Assembly: GCA_003427395.1 (NCBI GenBank)
Contig: BFEA01000641.1
Location: forward strand, 696,426 to 718,666
Source: Chara braunii
Lineage: Eukaryota; Streptophyta; Charophyceae; Charales; Characeae
Direction: 5' to 3'
DNA length: 22,241 nucleotides
Shown: piece by piece, positions 1 to 7,326 of the stretch
Numbering within the stretch: the stretch's first letter is position 1
Layout: every line of letters begins with the position of its first letter
Notes under the pieces: model-generated
The model's input: the letters and a program-made list of their open reading frames with translations, nothing else
What the model was told of the DNA's origin: nothing
Database searches by the model: none
Translations under genes and position numbers: made by a program

Positions 1-12
1 GGAAGAAAGAAA

Positions 13-426
13 TCAGAGGAAATGGTCGATCTCGGGATTAAGCGGGGGAGGAAGAGGAGGAAAAAAGCATGTCGGCTCGGCCGGAGTCGTCAGTGCATCC
101 ACTTCGTTGAAGTAGTGCTGGACGAAGGAGGGGTAAAGAAAAACCCCCAGTACGTGGGATAGGACCCGTGGCGCCAGGTCCGCAATGGCCCGTACAACTT
201 GTCTTCGCACCGGGAGATTCTCGGGACCCGTCATCACTATATGGGTCTCGGTGTACGGTCGTCGCTCCCTCTTGAGCACCGCAATGACAAGGAAATGATA
301 CATGACATTTGGCCGCTGGCCAGCCTCGTAAATGAGCGTCCTTGCTAGCCTAGCCGCCACGCATCCTTCAAAAGGCGGCTCCGGATATGGCTTCCATGCC
401 GGATCAGGACGGCCCCCCCCCTCAAT
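13..426 (-). pseudogene. unrecognised protein fragment truncated by a transposable element
   Basis: An open frame of about 138 codons runs on the minus strand from the edge of the inverted-repeat element at 427 down to a stop near 13. No ATG is visible at its start; a GTG lies at 360, but the frame stays open above it up to the element boundary, so I read this as the 3' part of a longer coding sequence that was interrupted. The product is mixed helical and hydrophobic, with a proline-rich tail (residues PPLPPP) just before the stop. I do not recognise the family. It could be a relic of a retroelement ORF or of a host gene. The composition, with no stop in 138 codons in GC-rich DNA, is only modest evidence for real coding. 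Confidence 0.4.
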
Positions 427-926
427 CTACGGAACACCCGCGGCCGCGTCCAAGGGGTCGAGCTCTAAGGGCAGCCGTATTCATGTTTGCGGCCTCGGCT
501 GGCCTCGGCCGCACCGCAGACATGAATTTACCCGATTTTTCCCGAATAAAATAATGGGTAAAAATAAAATAAAAAATGGGGTTGTGGGGATTTTCAAGCC
601 CTACAACCCCCGTATTTTTTTGGGAAACAGATAATTTTATAGAATTATAAAAAATAAAAAACAGAAAAGGTGGAGAAAAGAAATTGAAAAATAAATTAAA
701 AAAAAGTTTTGTTTTGGGGGGGTGGATTTTTGGCTGGCAGTTCTTTGTACTCTTTGCTTTTTTTTTTTTTTTTTTTTTTGTATTTTGTTTTTTTTACGTT
801 TTATTTCGCCAGGAAAAATCCATAAAATCGTGGCCGCGACTTCGGGGTCGCCAACCGCGGCCACAAACGTGGCCGCCCGTCGAGTTTGACCCAGCGGCTG
901 CGGCCGCGGCCGCGGGTGATCCATAG
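427..926. mobile_element. foldback / MITE-like element with long terminal inverted repeats, 500 bp
   Basis: The outer 22 bases at each end (427-448 and 905-926) are inverted copies with two mismatches, reading CTAYGGAWCACCCGCGGCCG inward from each end. Similarity continues inward: 481-575 resembles the reverse complement of roughly 780-885, including a GC-rich GTTTGYGGCC block and an AT-rich block. This gives a foldback structure with arms of about 150-200 bp. The centre is AT-rich with a 22-base T run (758-779). No transposase is encoded, so it would be non-autonomous. No clean target-site duplication is seen (CCCTCAAT against GCCTCTAG, 5 of 8). It lies exactly between the unknown minus-strand frame and the LINE relic. 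Confidence 0.65.
578..610. repeat. strong hairpin inside the foldback element
   Basis: Bases 578-589 and 599-610 are inverted copies with one mismatch (GGGGTTGTGGGG against CCCTACAACCCC), separated by a 9-base loop. A second, imperfect hairpin at 479-527 has ATTCATGT/ACATGAAT ends. Both lie in the left arm of the element. Confidence 0.6.
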
Positions 927-933
927 CCTCTAG

Positions 934-2510
934 AGGAATGACCAGGAACTAAAAAAGGGCATCAAGCGGGTAGCTTGGGAACAAATAGTCCAACCAAGGA
1001 ATAAAGGCGGTCTAGCGGTCATTGACCCAGAAGACCAAATTAAAGCCATGATCTTCAAGATCAGAACTCGCTTACTGATGGCCGATGACATCCCATGGGC
1101 TCCCCACGCACAGATTCAGTTAACCAATATTGCCCCACCAACACCTGAACACAAACTGGTCTATCCTTGTCAATGGCTCACGAATCTGGCCTAGTCAATT
1201 CCTGGGGCCCCGAGGAGAGGCACATACAATTCCAACATTCAGGTGGCAAACCCGAACTTCGCCAATGACCCGTTGTGGACCTCCCTCATAACCCTCTGGA
1301 GGGACATAGGCCCACAAAACCATCTTCCTCTTGCTAAGTGGCCTGTGGGATATCAGACCGAGCACATAAAAATCAGCAGCACAACTCCGGCTTTAACTAA
1401 AAAACATCCACAACTTAGAGGAAACGTTGCACCAACTCCATGACGTTTTCCCCTTGGATTGGAAACGTGCTCTCAAACAGGGCCCTCACATCTGCGAGGG
1501 AGACTGGGTGATCAGAACGACCTCATGTCCTATACCCATAACAATCTTCATAATCGAAAAGTGCACAGACACGCAGGCACAGCTCCACGCCTATGTGCTG
1601 GCACTCCCTGGAGCGCGGCTCTCCCGCTTGTCTTGTAACTGTCATGGTCAAGCCTCATTCGAGTCCGGGTACTGGGGGACAAAAACAAGGGTTGGTAGGC
1701 CTACAAAGCAGCAACTCCTATATGCCTACTACCGTTTGACGCAGACAAATGGCAATGGGAGGGTACTAAACCACTGCCAATGTGGAAATTCACAGTCAAA
1801 GACTACTATAGGAAAATCCACAAGACTGTTGATACCACCAATATCATCAAGCGCAGATGGCAGCGGGATGTGAGACAGGAAGAAACAGACCTTCACTTCT
1901 TTAAATGGTTCCGATATGCCCCCATCATGCCGACCTCTCATAGGGCACTCAATTGGCAGGTAGCCTAGCACTGCCTAACGAGAACTAATTGGGTGGTAGC
2001 AAGGTCTCAACTGCAACAGAAAGGACTAATTTCACCCATCTGCTCCTACTGTGGTTCCTCTTCGCAACGACAGATTGCGGACCTGGAACACTGCCTTCTC
2101 TATTGCCCAATGGTATGACAGCTACGGTCGTGGTGGAGCACAGTCTGACACTGCCTAACGAGCACGGAATTCCCATGGGACCCGATGACAATCCTGTTGG
2201 GCAACTTGGCTAAGGCCCCTACAGTAAACATCCCATTCCAGGTTAACCTTTTTAAATATATACAGTTGGAGACCTGGTGGCATGGCGAGCCAGATGCTCC
2301 TATGAACAAAAAGAACAGACCTTTGGCTTTCTTCAAGCCAAGCAACATGCCATAGACACCATGAGAACGAACATCCAAAGAGCCTAACACACCTTAAAGA
2401 ACCCCTGCTAACAATAATAGAACCCGCACAAAGGGTCCAACAAGTTGCCTTATTAGCTTGGCAAGATCAAGGCACAGGGGGAGCACTCAAAAAGGAAAAG
2501 GGATAATGAG
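934..2510 (+). pseudogene. 5'-truncated, decayed LINE (non-LTR retrotransposon) ORF2 C-terminus with zf-RVT-like domain
   Basis: Translation from 934 gives the part of a LINE polymerase that follows the reverse-transcriptase palm, including the motif W-E-Q-I-V-x-P-x-N-K-G-G-L-A-V-I-D near 970-1025. The frame has a stop at 1192-1194, continues to 1443, moves to another frame at 1427-1680, and returns near 1780 with a FTVKDYYRKI motif. A zinc-binding tail follows at about 2040-2105: CSYCG, then LEHCLLYCP, giving C-x2-C...H-x4-C as in the zf-RVT domain of plant-type LINEs. Coding-like sequence goes on to about 2510 (AFFKP or LQAKQHAID around 2330, then QVALLAWQDQ near 2445). The 5' part, with endonuclease and catalytic RT, is absent, as is usual for truncated LINE insertions. 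No poly(A) tail is clear. The ORF is dead. Confidence 0.75.
1969..2162 (+). repeat. 14-bp direct repeat, 180 bp apart, in the LINE relic
   Basis: The 14 bases CACTGCCTAACGAG occur at 1969-1982 and again at 2149-2162, either side of the zinc-binding segment. It may be chance, or a trace of a local rearrangement that damaged the ORF; each copy lies close to a stop codon. Confidence 0.5.
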
Positions 2511-2725
2511 AGTCAACCAGCACGGGGGCGGGAGTGGTTCCAGGGGGAGAGCTCAGTGGGTCCCTCCACTCGCGGTTAACGACCACCTGAAATTTCAAAA
2601 TGAAAGATTCTAAAGTGGTCTGAAACCACTGAAATTGTCTGAAGACACGTCAGGTCATTTCAGAAGTTTCGAGTGGTTTGCAGGACAAATTTTATGTTTT
2701 TTTTTTTTTTTTCTGCCTGTTTTTT
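2511..2725. repeat. diverged approach to the satellite array, with poly-T tract
   Basis: No gene. 2580-2690 is built from the same words as the array to its right (CTGAAA, TTTCAG, AGTGG). The stretch 2654-2690 resembles the GTCATTTCAGGAATTTCAGGTGG part of the 136-bp unit, so it looks like a worn or interrupted copy. It is followed by a 16-base T run at 2697-2712. Confidence 0.45.
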
Positions 2726-2914
2726 CAGCCACTTCGGGTCATTACAGGAATTTCAAGTGGGGACCTGAAACCGCTGAAGTGGCTGAAGCTTCTAAATGGG
2801 GTTTCAGGTACCCCCATCAAAATGGTTGGATGGGGGTACTTGAAACCCCTTTCAAAAGCTTCAGCCACTTCAGGTCATCTTAGGAATTTCAGGTGGGGAC
2901 CTGAAACCGTTGAA
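2726..2914. repeat. 136-bp palindromic satellite, left block
   Basis: Unit starts (AATTTCA[A/G]GTGGGG) fall at 2749 and 2885, exactly 136 bp apart. Each unit holds a short palindrome (TTTCAGGT-GGGG-ACCTGAAA, with one base changed in the 2749 unit) and then a long hairpin, here with arms 2776-2818 and 2829-2871. The second unit stops at base 30 (…ACCGTTGAA), where the AT-rich insertion begins. No coding role; the open frames across it are by-products of the repeat. Confidence 0.85.
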
Positions 2915-3685
2915 AACACAGGATTCGTGAAAACCATACAAAATCACAAAACCCAACATTTTGTATAGAGTGAAAAATTAGAACTCAAACTTGTATTTCT
3001 GGTTTTAAAAAAAGATACATTTTCGACCACTTTCAAAAAAACAAAGGAAAAAATCAGGCAAACGGTCGTGCGATCTTTAAAATGTGGAAGAAAACTCTTG
3101 CTTGCAAAGATCCTCTTACAGGACTATAAGTCATTCTCAATAGATTGGCAAAAAAACAGAGCTCCAATAAAACAAACTCGAAAGTTGTAAAAAAACAGTT
3201 TCAGTGAATTCTGGCATATAGGGCTATATGCCCTGTCCAACATTTTATATCTATAAAGCAATTTTTAAGTTAACAATAAAATCATTACCAAAAAAAATAT
3301 GTTATATAAAATAATAGCACAAACAATTTTTGTCTCGGATACATCTCCAAATTTTTAGTCAAACGCAAGTTAAAAATAAAAAACCGAAAGAATTTTTTTT
3401 ACAAAAAAATTTAAAAAACATTAAAAAAAAAGAAGTTTGTCCACAGACTATAGATATGATTTTTTGACATAATAAAAAAAATGTATATTTCAATCTCTAA
3501 ATATACAATACTTCACCTAGTAATGATTTATTGTGGAAAAACCTGATTTTTTCCTCGGCACTTCCAATGGTTTTCAAATTTTATTTTTTTATTATTATTT
3601 TTTATTATTTTTTACGCTCAGAATCCTAAATAGATTTCGTTCAAACCCAACATTTTTTTTGGGGGGGGGTTCACAAATCCTTTCT
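2915..3685. mobile_element. AT-rich 771-bp element inserted in the satellite, with short terminal inverted repeats
   Basis: The 136-bp array breaks after TTGAA (2910-2914) and resumes at TTGAA (3686-3690), the same unit position (offset 25). Removing 776 bp restores the period exactly (2885 + 136 + 776 = 3797). Near the ends lie inverted copies AGGATTCGTGAA (2920-2931) and, on the other strand, AGGATTTGTGAA (3681-3670), 11 of 12 identical. The interior is very AT-rich with no credible ORF, so this looks like a non-autonomous DNA transposon. Subterminal palindromes are present (2936-2944 with 2958-2966; 3213-3232). The superfamily is uncertain: a 5-bp duplication is what I see, while an 8-bp one (CCGTTGAA/TCTTTGAA, 6 of 8) would point to a hAT-like element. 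Confidence 0.7.
3213..3232. repeat. perfect 8-bp-arm palindrome
   Basis: GGCATATA and TATATGCC are exact inverted copies around a GGGC loop, inside the AT-rich element. It could be a transposase-binding or structural site, or chance. Confidence 0.5.
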
Positions 3686-4145
3686 TTGAAGTGGTTAAAG
3701 TTTTTGAAAGGGGTTTCAGGTACCCCCATCCAAATGGTTGGATGGGGGTACATGAAACCCCTTTCAGAAGCTTCGGCCACTTCAGGTCATTTCAGGAATT
3801 TCAGGTGGGGACTTGAAACTGTTGAAGTGGTTGAAGCTTTTGAAAGGGGTTTCAGGTATCCGCATCCAACCATTTGGATGGGGGTACCTAAAACACCTTT
3901 CAGAAGTTTCAACCACTTCAGGTCATTTCATGTATTTCAGGTGGGGACCTGAAACCGCTGAAGTGGCTGAAGCTTCTGAAAGGGGTTTCAGGTACCCCCA
4001 TCGAAATGGTTGGATGGGGGTACCTGAAACCCCTTTTTGAAGTTTCAGCCACTTCAGGTCATTTCAGGAATTTCAGGTGGGACCTGAAAACGCTGAAGTG
4101 GCTGAAGCTTCTGAAAGGAGTTTCAGGTACCCATCCAACCATTTG
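3686..4145. repeat. 136-bp palindromic satellite, right block
   Basis: Units start at 3797, 3933 and 4069 (136 bp apart, exactly), preceded by the right part of the interrupted unit (3686-3796). In the 3933 unit the hairpin arms are 3960-4002 and 4013-4055: 43 bases each, 3 mismatches, with a 10-base loop. Hairpins in the other units lie at 3688-3783 and 3824-3919. The last unit is cut short after its left arm near 4145. The unit is made almost entirely of the word ACCTGAAA/TTTCAGGT in both directions. Copies differ by scattered substitutions but hold their length, which suggests fairly recent amplification. Confidence 0.88.
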
Positions 4146-4310
4146 CAATGGATCTGTAGGCAATCTGAAAGTGGTGTATCAACCTGAAATGGTTGAACGA
4201 CCTGAAGGAGGTTTCAGACAACCCCATGTATAGATGCACACACAGTCTGAAAGTGGTGTAGTAACCTAAAGCGGTTGAACTGCTTGGAAAGGAGACCTGA
4301 AAATATATGC
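4146..4310. repeat. degenerate relatives of the satellite unit
   Basis: Two related stretches, at 4163-4216 and 4246-4302, both begin TCTGAAAGTGGTGTA and carry GGTTGAAC about 25-30 bases later, some 83 bp apart. They use the vocabulary of the 136-bp satellite but not its period, and look like an older, diverged edge of the array. Confidence 0.5.
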
Positions 4311-4823
4311 ACTCGTTAACCATCTCTCCCGAGCGCTCCAGCCTGCGCTCACTATCTGGCAGTCACTCGTGATCATGCACTAGTCTGTTACGTCGTGCAA
4401 TGCATCAAGACCACGTTGTGCAGAGTTGCACACGCGCCTTACGATGAGTTGGCCAATCGACAGGTAAGTCGTCTCTTCAACCCCCTTTCCCTCTTCTCGT
4501 TTCTCCACTTCCTCCTTTTTTTCTTCTTCCTCTTCTTCTTCTTCCTCCGCTTCTTCTCCTTTACTTCTCACGCGCTGTCTCGTTCGTTTGCATACGCTAC
4601 CTGGCGCCCCTATCCCTTTTCACAGTTTGTGTCCGTCAACCCTCACTTTTTTTTCCCCTATCTTCGCGTGGGCTCTCCGCGGTGGATCCGACACCGCGCG
4701 GATTCAGCTCTATTGGGATCTTTCCGTGATCCACTTTCTTTCGCCGAATCTTTCAGAACTCGCAGCCAAATTGAAGGGAGGAAACTATGAGTACCTAACT
4801 ACGGGGCCCAAAAGGCAACTAAG

Positions 4824-4824
<1 letters not shown>
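4311..4824. other. no gene seen; polypyrimidine tract at about 4475-4570
   Basis: This stretch holds a GC-balanced segment with several short inverted words, a consensus-like splice donor CAG|GTAAGT at 4461-4469, and a long C/T-only tract (CTTCTTCCT repeats, about 4475-4570). The open frames through it are low-complexity. I find no partner acceptor or exon. Confidence 0.5.
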
Positions 4825-4857
<33 letters not shown>

Positions 4858-5073
4858 TACTACTGACTGTCTCGTTGTGCTAACTGTCACAACAGTTCTA
4901 ACTGTGTCATATCCTGATGCCGAGGTCATGGCTTCAAGTCCCGATAAAGCAAAAACGGGTGATGCAAAAGGAGAGCTCCTTGTAAAAAGGAGCTCGCTCA
5001 AGGGTCGGGTGAACTCGATCCCTGCATCCATCGCTTAATAATCTGCACTCTCTACCTACTGAGCTAGCTCCTA
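4825..5073 (-). mobile_element. tRNA-derived SINE with poly(A) tail
   Basis: On the minus strand the head reads as a tRNA 5' half: an exact RNA polymerase III A box, TAGCTCAGTAGG (5066-5055), and a B box, GATCGAGTTC (5020-5011), about 35 bases apart, as in a tRNA. The body runs on for about 160 bases and ends in a 27-base A run (T run 4851-4825 on the plus strand). Head, body and A tail are the standard layout of a tRNA-derived SINE mobilised by LINE machinery. A perfect hairpin, GAGCTCCTT/AAGGAGCTC (4973-4995), lies just after the tRNA-like part. No clear target-site duplication is seen (AACTAAGC against AACCTAAAT). The parent tRNA cannot be named securely. Confidence 0.75.
5011..5066 (-). 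promoter_or_regulatory. internal RNA polymerase III promoter (A and B boxes) of the SINE
   Basis: The A box at 5066-5055 matches TRGCNNAGTNGG at every position. The B box at 5020-5011 matches GWTCRANNC. Such internal boxes would drive transcription of the SINE toward lower coordinates. Confidence 0.7.
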
Positions 5074-5116
5074 ACCTAAATAAAAGTGGAGCAGCCCAGA
5101 CACATATAGAGTGTTG

Positions 5117-5145
5117 GGGCTCAGCCCACCTCGTGGCCTGAGCCC
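5117..5145. repeat. hairpin followed by a T run
   Basis: GGGCTCAG (5117-5124) and CTGAGCCC (5138-5145) are perfect inverted copies. Inside them CCAC/GTGG also pair around a 3-base loop, giving 12 paired bases with one C-C mismatch. A T run (GTTTTT) follows directly. It looks like a bacterial terminator, but the context is eukaryotic; it could be a Pol III stop or part of a worn repeat. Confidence 0.5.
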
Positions 5146-5156
5146 GTTTTTAAGTT

Positions 5157-5171
5157 TGTGTGTGTGTGTGT
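5157..5171. repeat. (TG)n microsatellite
   Basis: Seven TG dinucleotides plus one base, directly after the hairpin at 5117-5145. Confidence 0.8.
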
Positions 5172-7326
5172 ACGCTTTGTTGGTATGCGTGCCTGACTGA
5201 GTGCTTTGTCGGCTCGAGTGTATGTGGCACCTGCAAGGGTACTCAATTGATCGGAAGGCCGGAAGGGCCGGTACTTAGCTGTGGTCGCAACACTAAGGGT
5301 CGCGGCGGGGAAAACACTCAAGTGACGGGCAAAGAGGTCTACGACACTTAGAAGTCGTTGGAAGAAATCGGGTAACAGGTCGGCCGATACCACACCAAAC
5401 TGAGGTAAGTGCGTCGAGTACTCGAGGTCGATTAGAAGAGACGAATTGGTAATTTCAGAGGACCAGTACCGGTAAGTAGACAGGTATCAGCCCAAGTCTC
5501 AGTGTGTGTTGTAGATGTCCTTGGTACAACACTAACCTAATCAACCCCTCGACTTTTTTTGTCATAGGGTATTACTACTGAACCTAATCATCACAGCGTG
5601 TGTCATAACAACACGCACGCATACTCTCAAAATTTCCCCACCGATTTGCCCCGGCCTAAATAGTCGAGGAAGAACGAGTGCACTTCTACGTTTAGCCCGA
5701 CTCCGTCATGGTGGTCGACGCAATCGATGTGTAGATTGTAAAATCATGGTCAAATACCCTTGTAAGGGTATTTGGTCCGACAGTATCCCAAACCCTATTA
5801 AGCGACGTCCCCGTTGCTGGAGGACTATATGCAAACAAAGATGTTTTCCGACAAGCAATTCATCAAATCTGAATCCCTGGAATGAAGTGTGGTTCATGAT
5901 TGATATCGTCACCTCACGTTTCATTGTCACCGCCGGGATTTTAACCCAGATTTCCCGGATCATATCCATAATAAAATCAAACAACTTGAAGCGGGGATAC
6001 TCGATCGGTACTATAGTACATGAAATCGTCAAGTGTGACAGTGCTTCCTCCTTCCCCTCACCCTTAGACTTTGACCCAGGTCATTGTTGGTTGTCTTCAG
6101 GGTTAGTGTCCGCATGCGAACTCAACCCTTCAAACGCGGGTCCTAACCGAGACCTTGGAAGTCCAACTTTTGGTATGAATGTCCAAAGTTGCCAATTGTC
6201 ATGCCTGAAGCCTAATACTGGAGGACAAACGGTCTCCATCTTGACCCACCACAGTCCTGCTGATCAGGCCGGAGCTGCGGCTCACCGTGTTGTTGTTTAA
6301 CGGCGTTTACCCTCGTTGGTTGTGCAACGATGGGATGTTCATCATATCTTTCAAAAAGTCAATTCACAAATTTCAAGACCAATCTCGACCCCTCCGACTC
6401 CCACCTGAATAGATCCTTTCATTGGGGTGGTCATCCCCTCTAGTATCTTTTCTAGGTCATAGTCGAAGGGTCCGCTGCCCGGTTATGCTAGGTCAGCAGC
6501 CCACGCCGGGAGTTACGTCCCAACGATGCCAATTTTTCACCATAGGCTTGTTATTTTTATACCCTCAGGTTAACCCTTGAGATGGATGAACGATGCTTCT
6601 TTAAAATAAACCAAATAAATTATATTTTCAAAACCAATTGAGCTATTGTCAGGTTGCCATTCAGGGTTGTGCCCTCCAAGTCTTTGATCTTAGTTCAGTG
6701 AGGCACGCACCTCGGGGTAATTTTTATATATACAAAATCAATATTTGAGTTGAAATCAATGTTTGTTGACTCTTTGCTTGTCTGAAACCAACAAAACAAA
6801 CATCTCATTCAAAGATGATTGCAAAATATTTTTTACTCGTTGAAAAGAGTTTGCCTAAAACTTGGTATGGTTCTTCCAACATGCGCACATAATCAATTCA
6901 TCATCAGATCGTACAATCCTTTACTGACACGCACACAAGACACTGATCCGCCCGTTCCTCTTTCATTATCTTCAGGCCTCAGATGAGTCAAATAGTGATA
7001 GACGAAGGGAGATACTCACTCACAAAAAGGAGACTCAACCATAGACAAGGATTCACTCACAAGTGTGAAAAGTGTTTGTTGCCTTTTGAAAATATATATA
7101 AATACACGTATGTTACAGTGAGTCAGATCTGCGAATCACCGCTCTCAGCCTCATATATGTCTTCAAACGTTCATGCACTCTCTTATACTATCACCTATTC
7201 TAAGTTTCTCCTTACCAAGTCTCAAGAAAGAAACTGACTCTTTTCCAAATTGCACTCTGCTCAATCATTTGTTATCCTTGCTCTTAAGAAAACACCTTAA
7301 CTTACTTAGGAAATACCTACTCATTT
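5172..7326. other. no gene recognised; possible old LTR or intergenic sequence
   Basis: More than 2 kb with no protein I can name. The longest frame is plus-strand 5746-6300 (184 codons, no motif, no family, irregular composition); the opposite strand at 6032-5706 is also open. Splice-donor-like GTAAGT words occur at 5405 and 5472. 6600-7300 is AT-rich with a TATA-like run (ATATATATAAATAC, about 7090). On the minus strand it lies beyond the second gag-like region, where a 3' LTR would be expected, but I could not match it to the sequence above 18095. Confidence 0.4.
5751..5774. repeat. 24-bp near-continuous palindrome
   Basis: CAAATACCCTT and AAGGGTATTTG are exact inverted copies with only two bases between them. 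Arms of 11 bp with so short a centre suggest a cruciform or a dimeric protein site rather than an RNA hairpin. Confidence 0.7.

Noticed and set aside
637-924. Overlapping ORFs on both strands with Lys/Phe runs.
   Set aside because: They read through the A/T homopolymers of the foldback element.
3533-4233. Several overlapping plus-strand ORFs with repeated peptides.
   Set aside because: They are translations of the 136-bp satellite; the period is not a multiple of three, so no single frame is kept.
4461-4469. Splice-donor consensus CAG|GTAAGT here, and GTAAGT at 5405, 5472 and 21195.
   Set aside because: No coding exon or matching acceptor could be linked to any of them.
5746-6300. 184-codon plus-strand open frame.
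   Set aside because: No recognisable motif, the opposite strand is also open over part of it, and there is no promoter or splice context. Probably chance.
6500-6535. A second possible primer-binding site on the minus strand (TGGCATCGTTGGGACG).
   Set aside because: No tRNA 3' end that I can name matches it, and the nearest LTR-like TG start is about 17 bases away. Kept only as a note.
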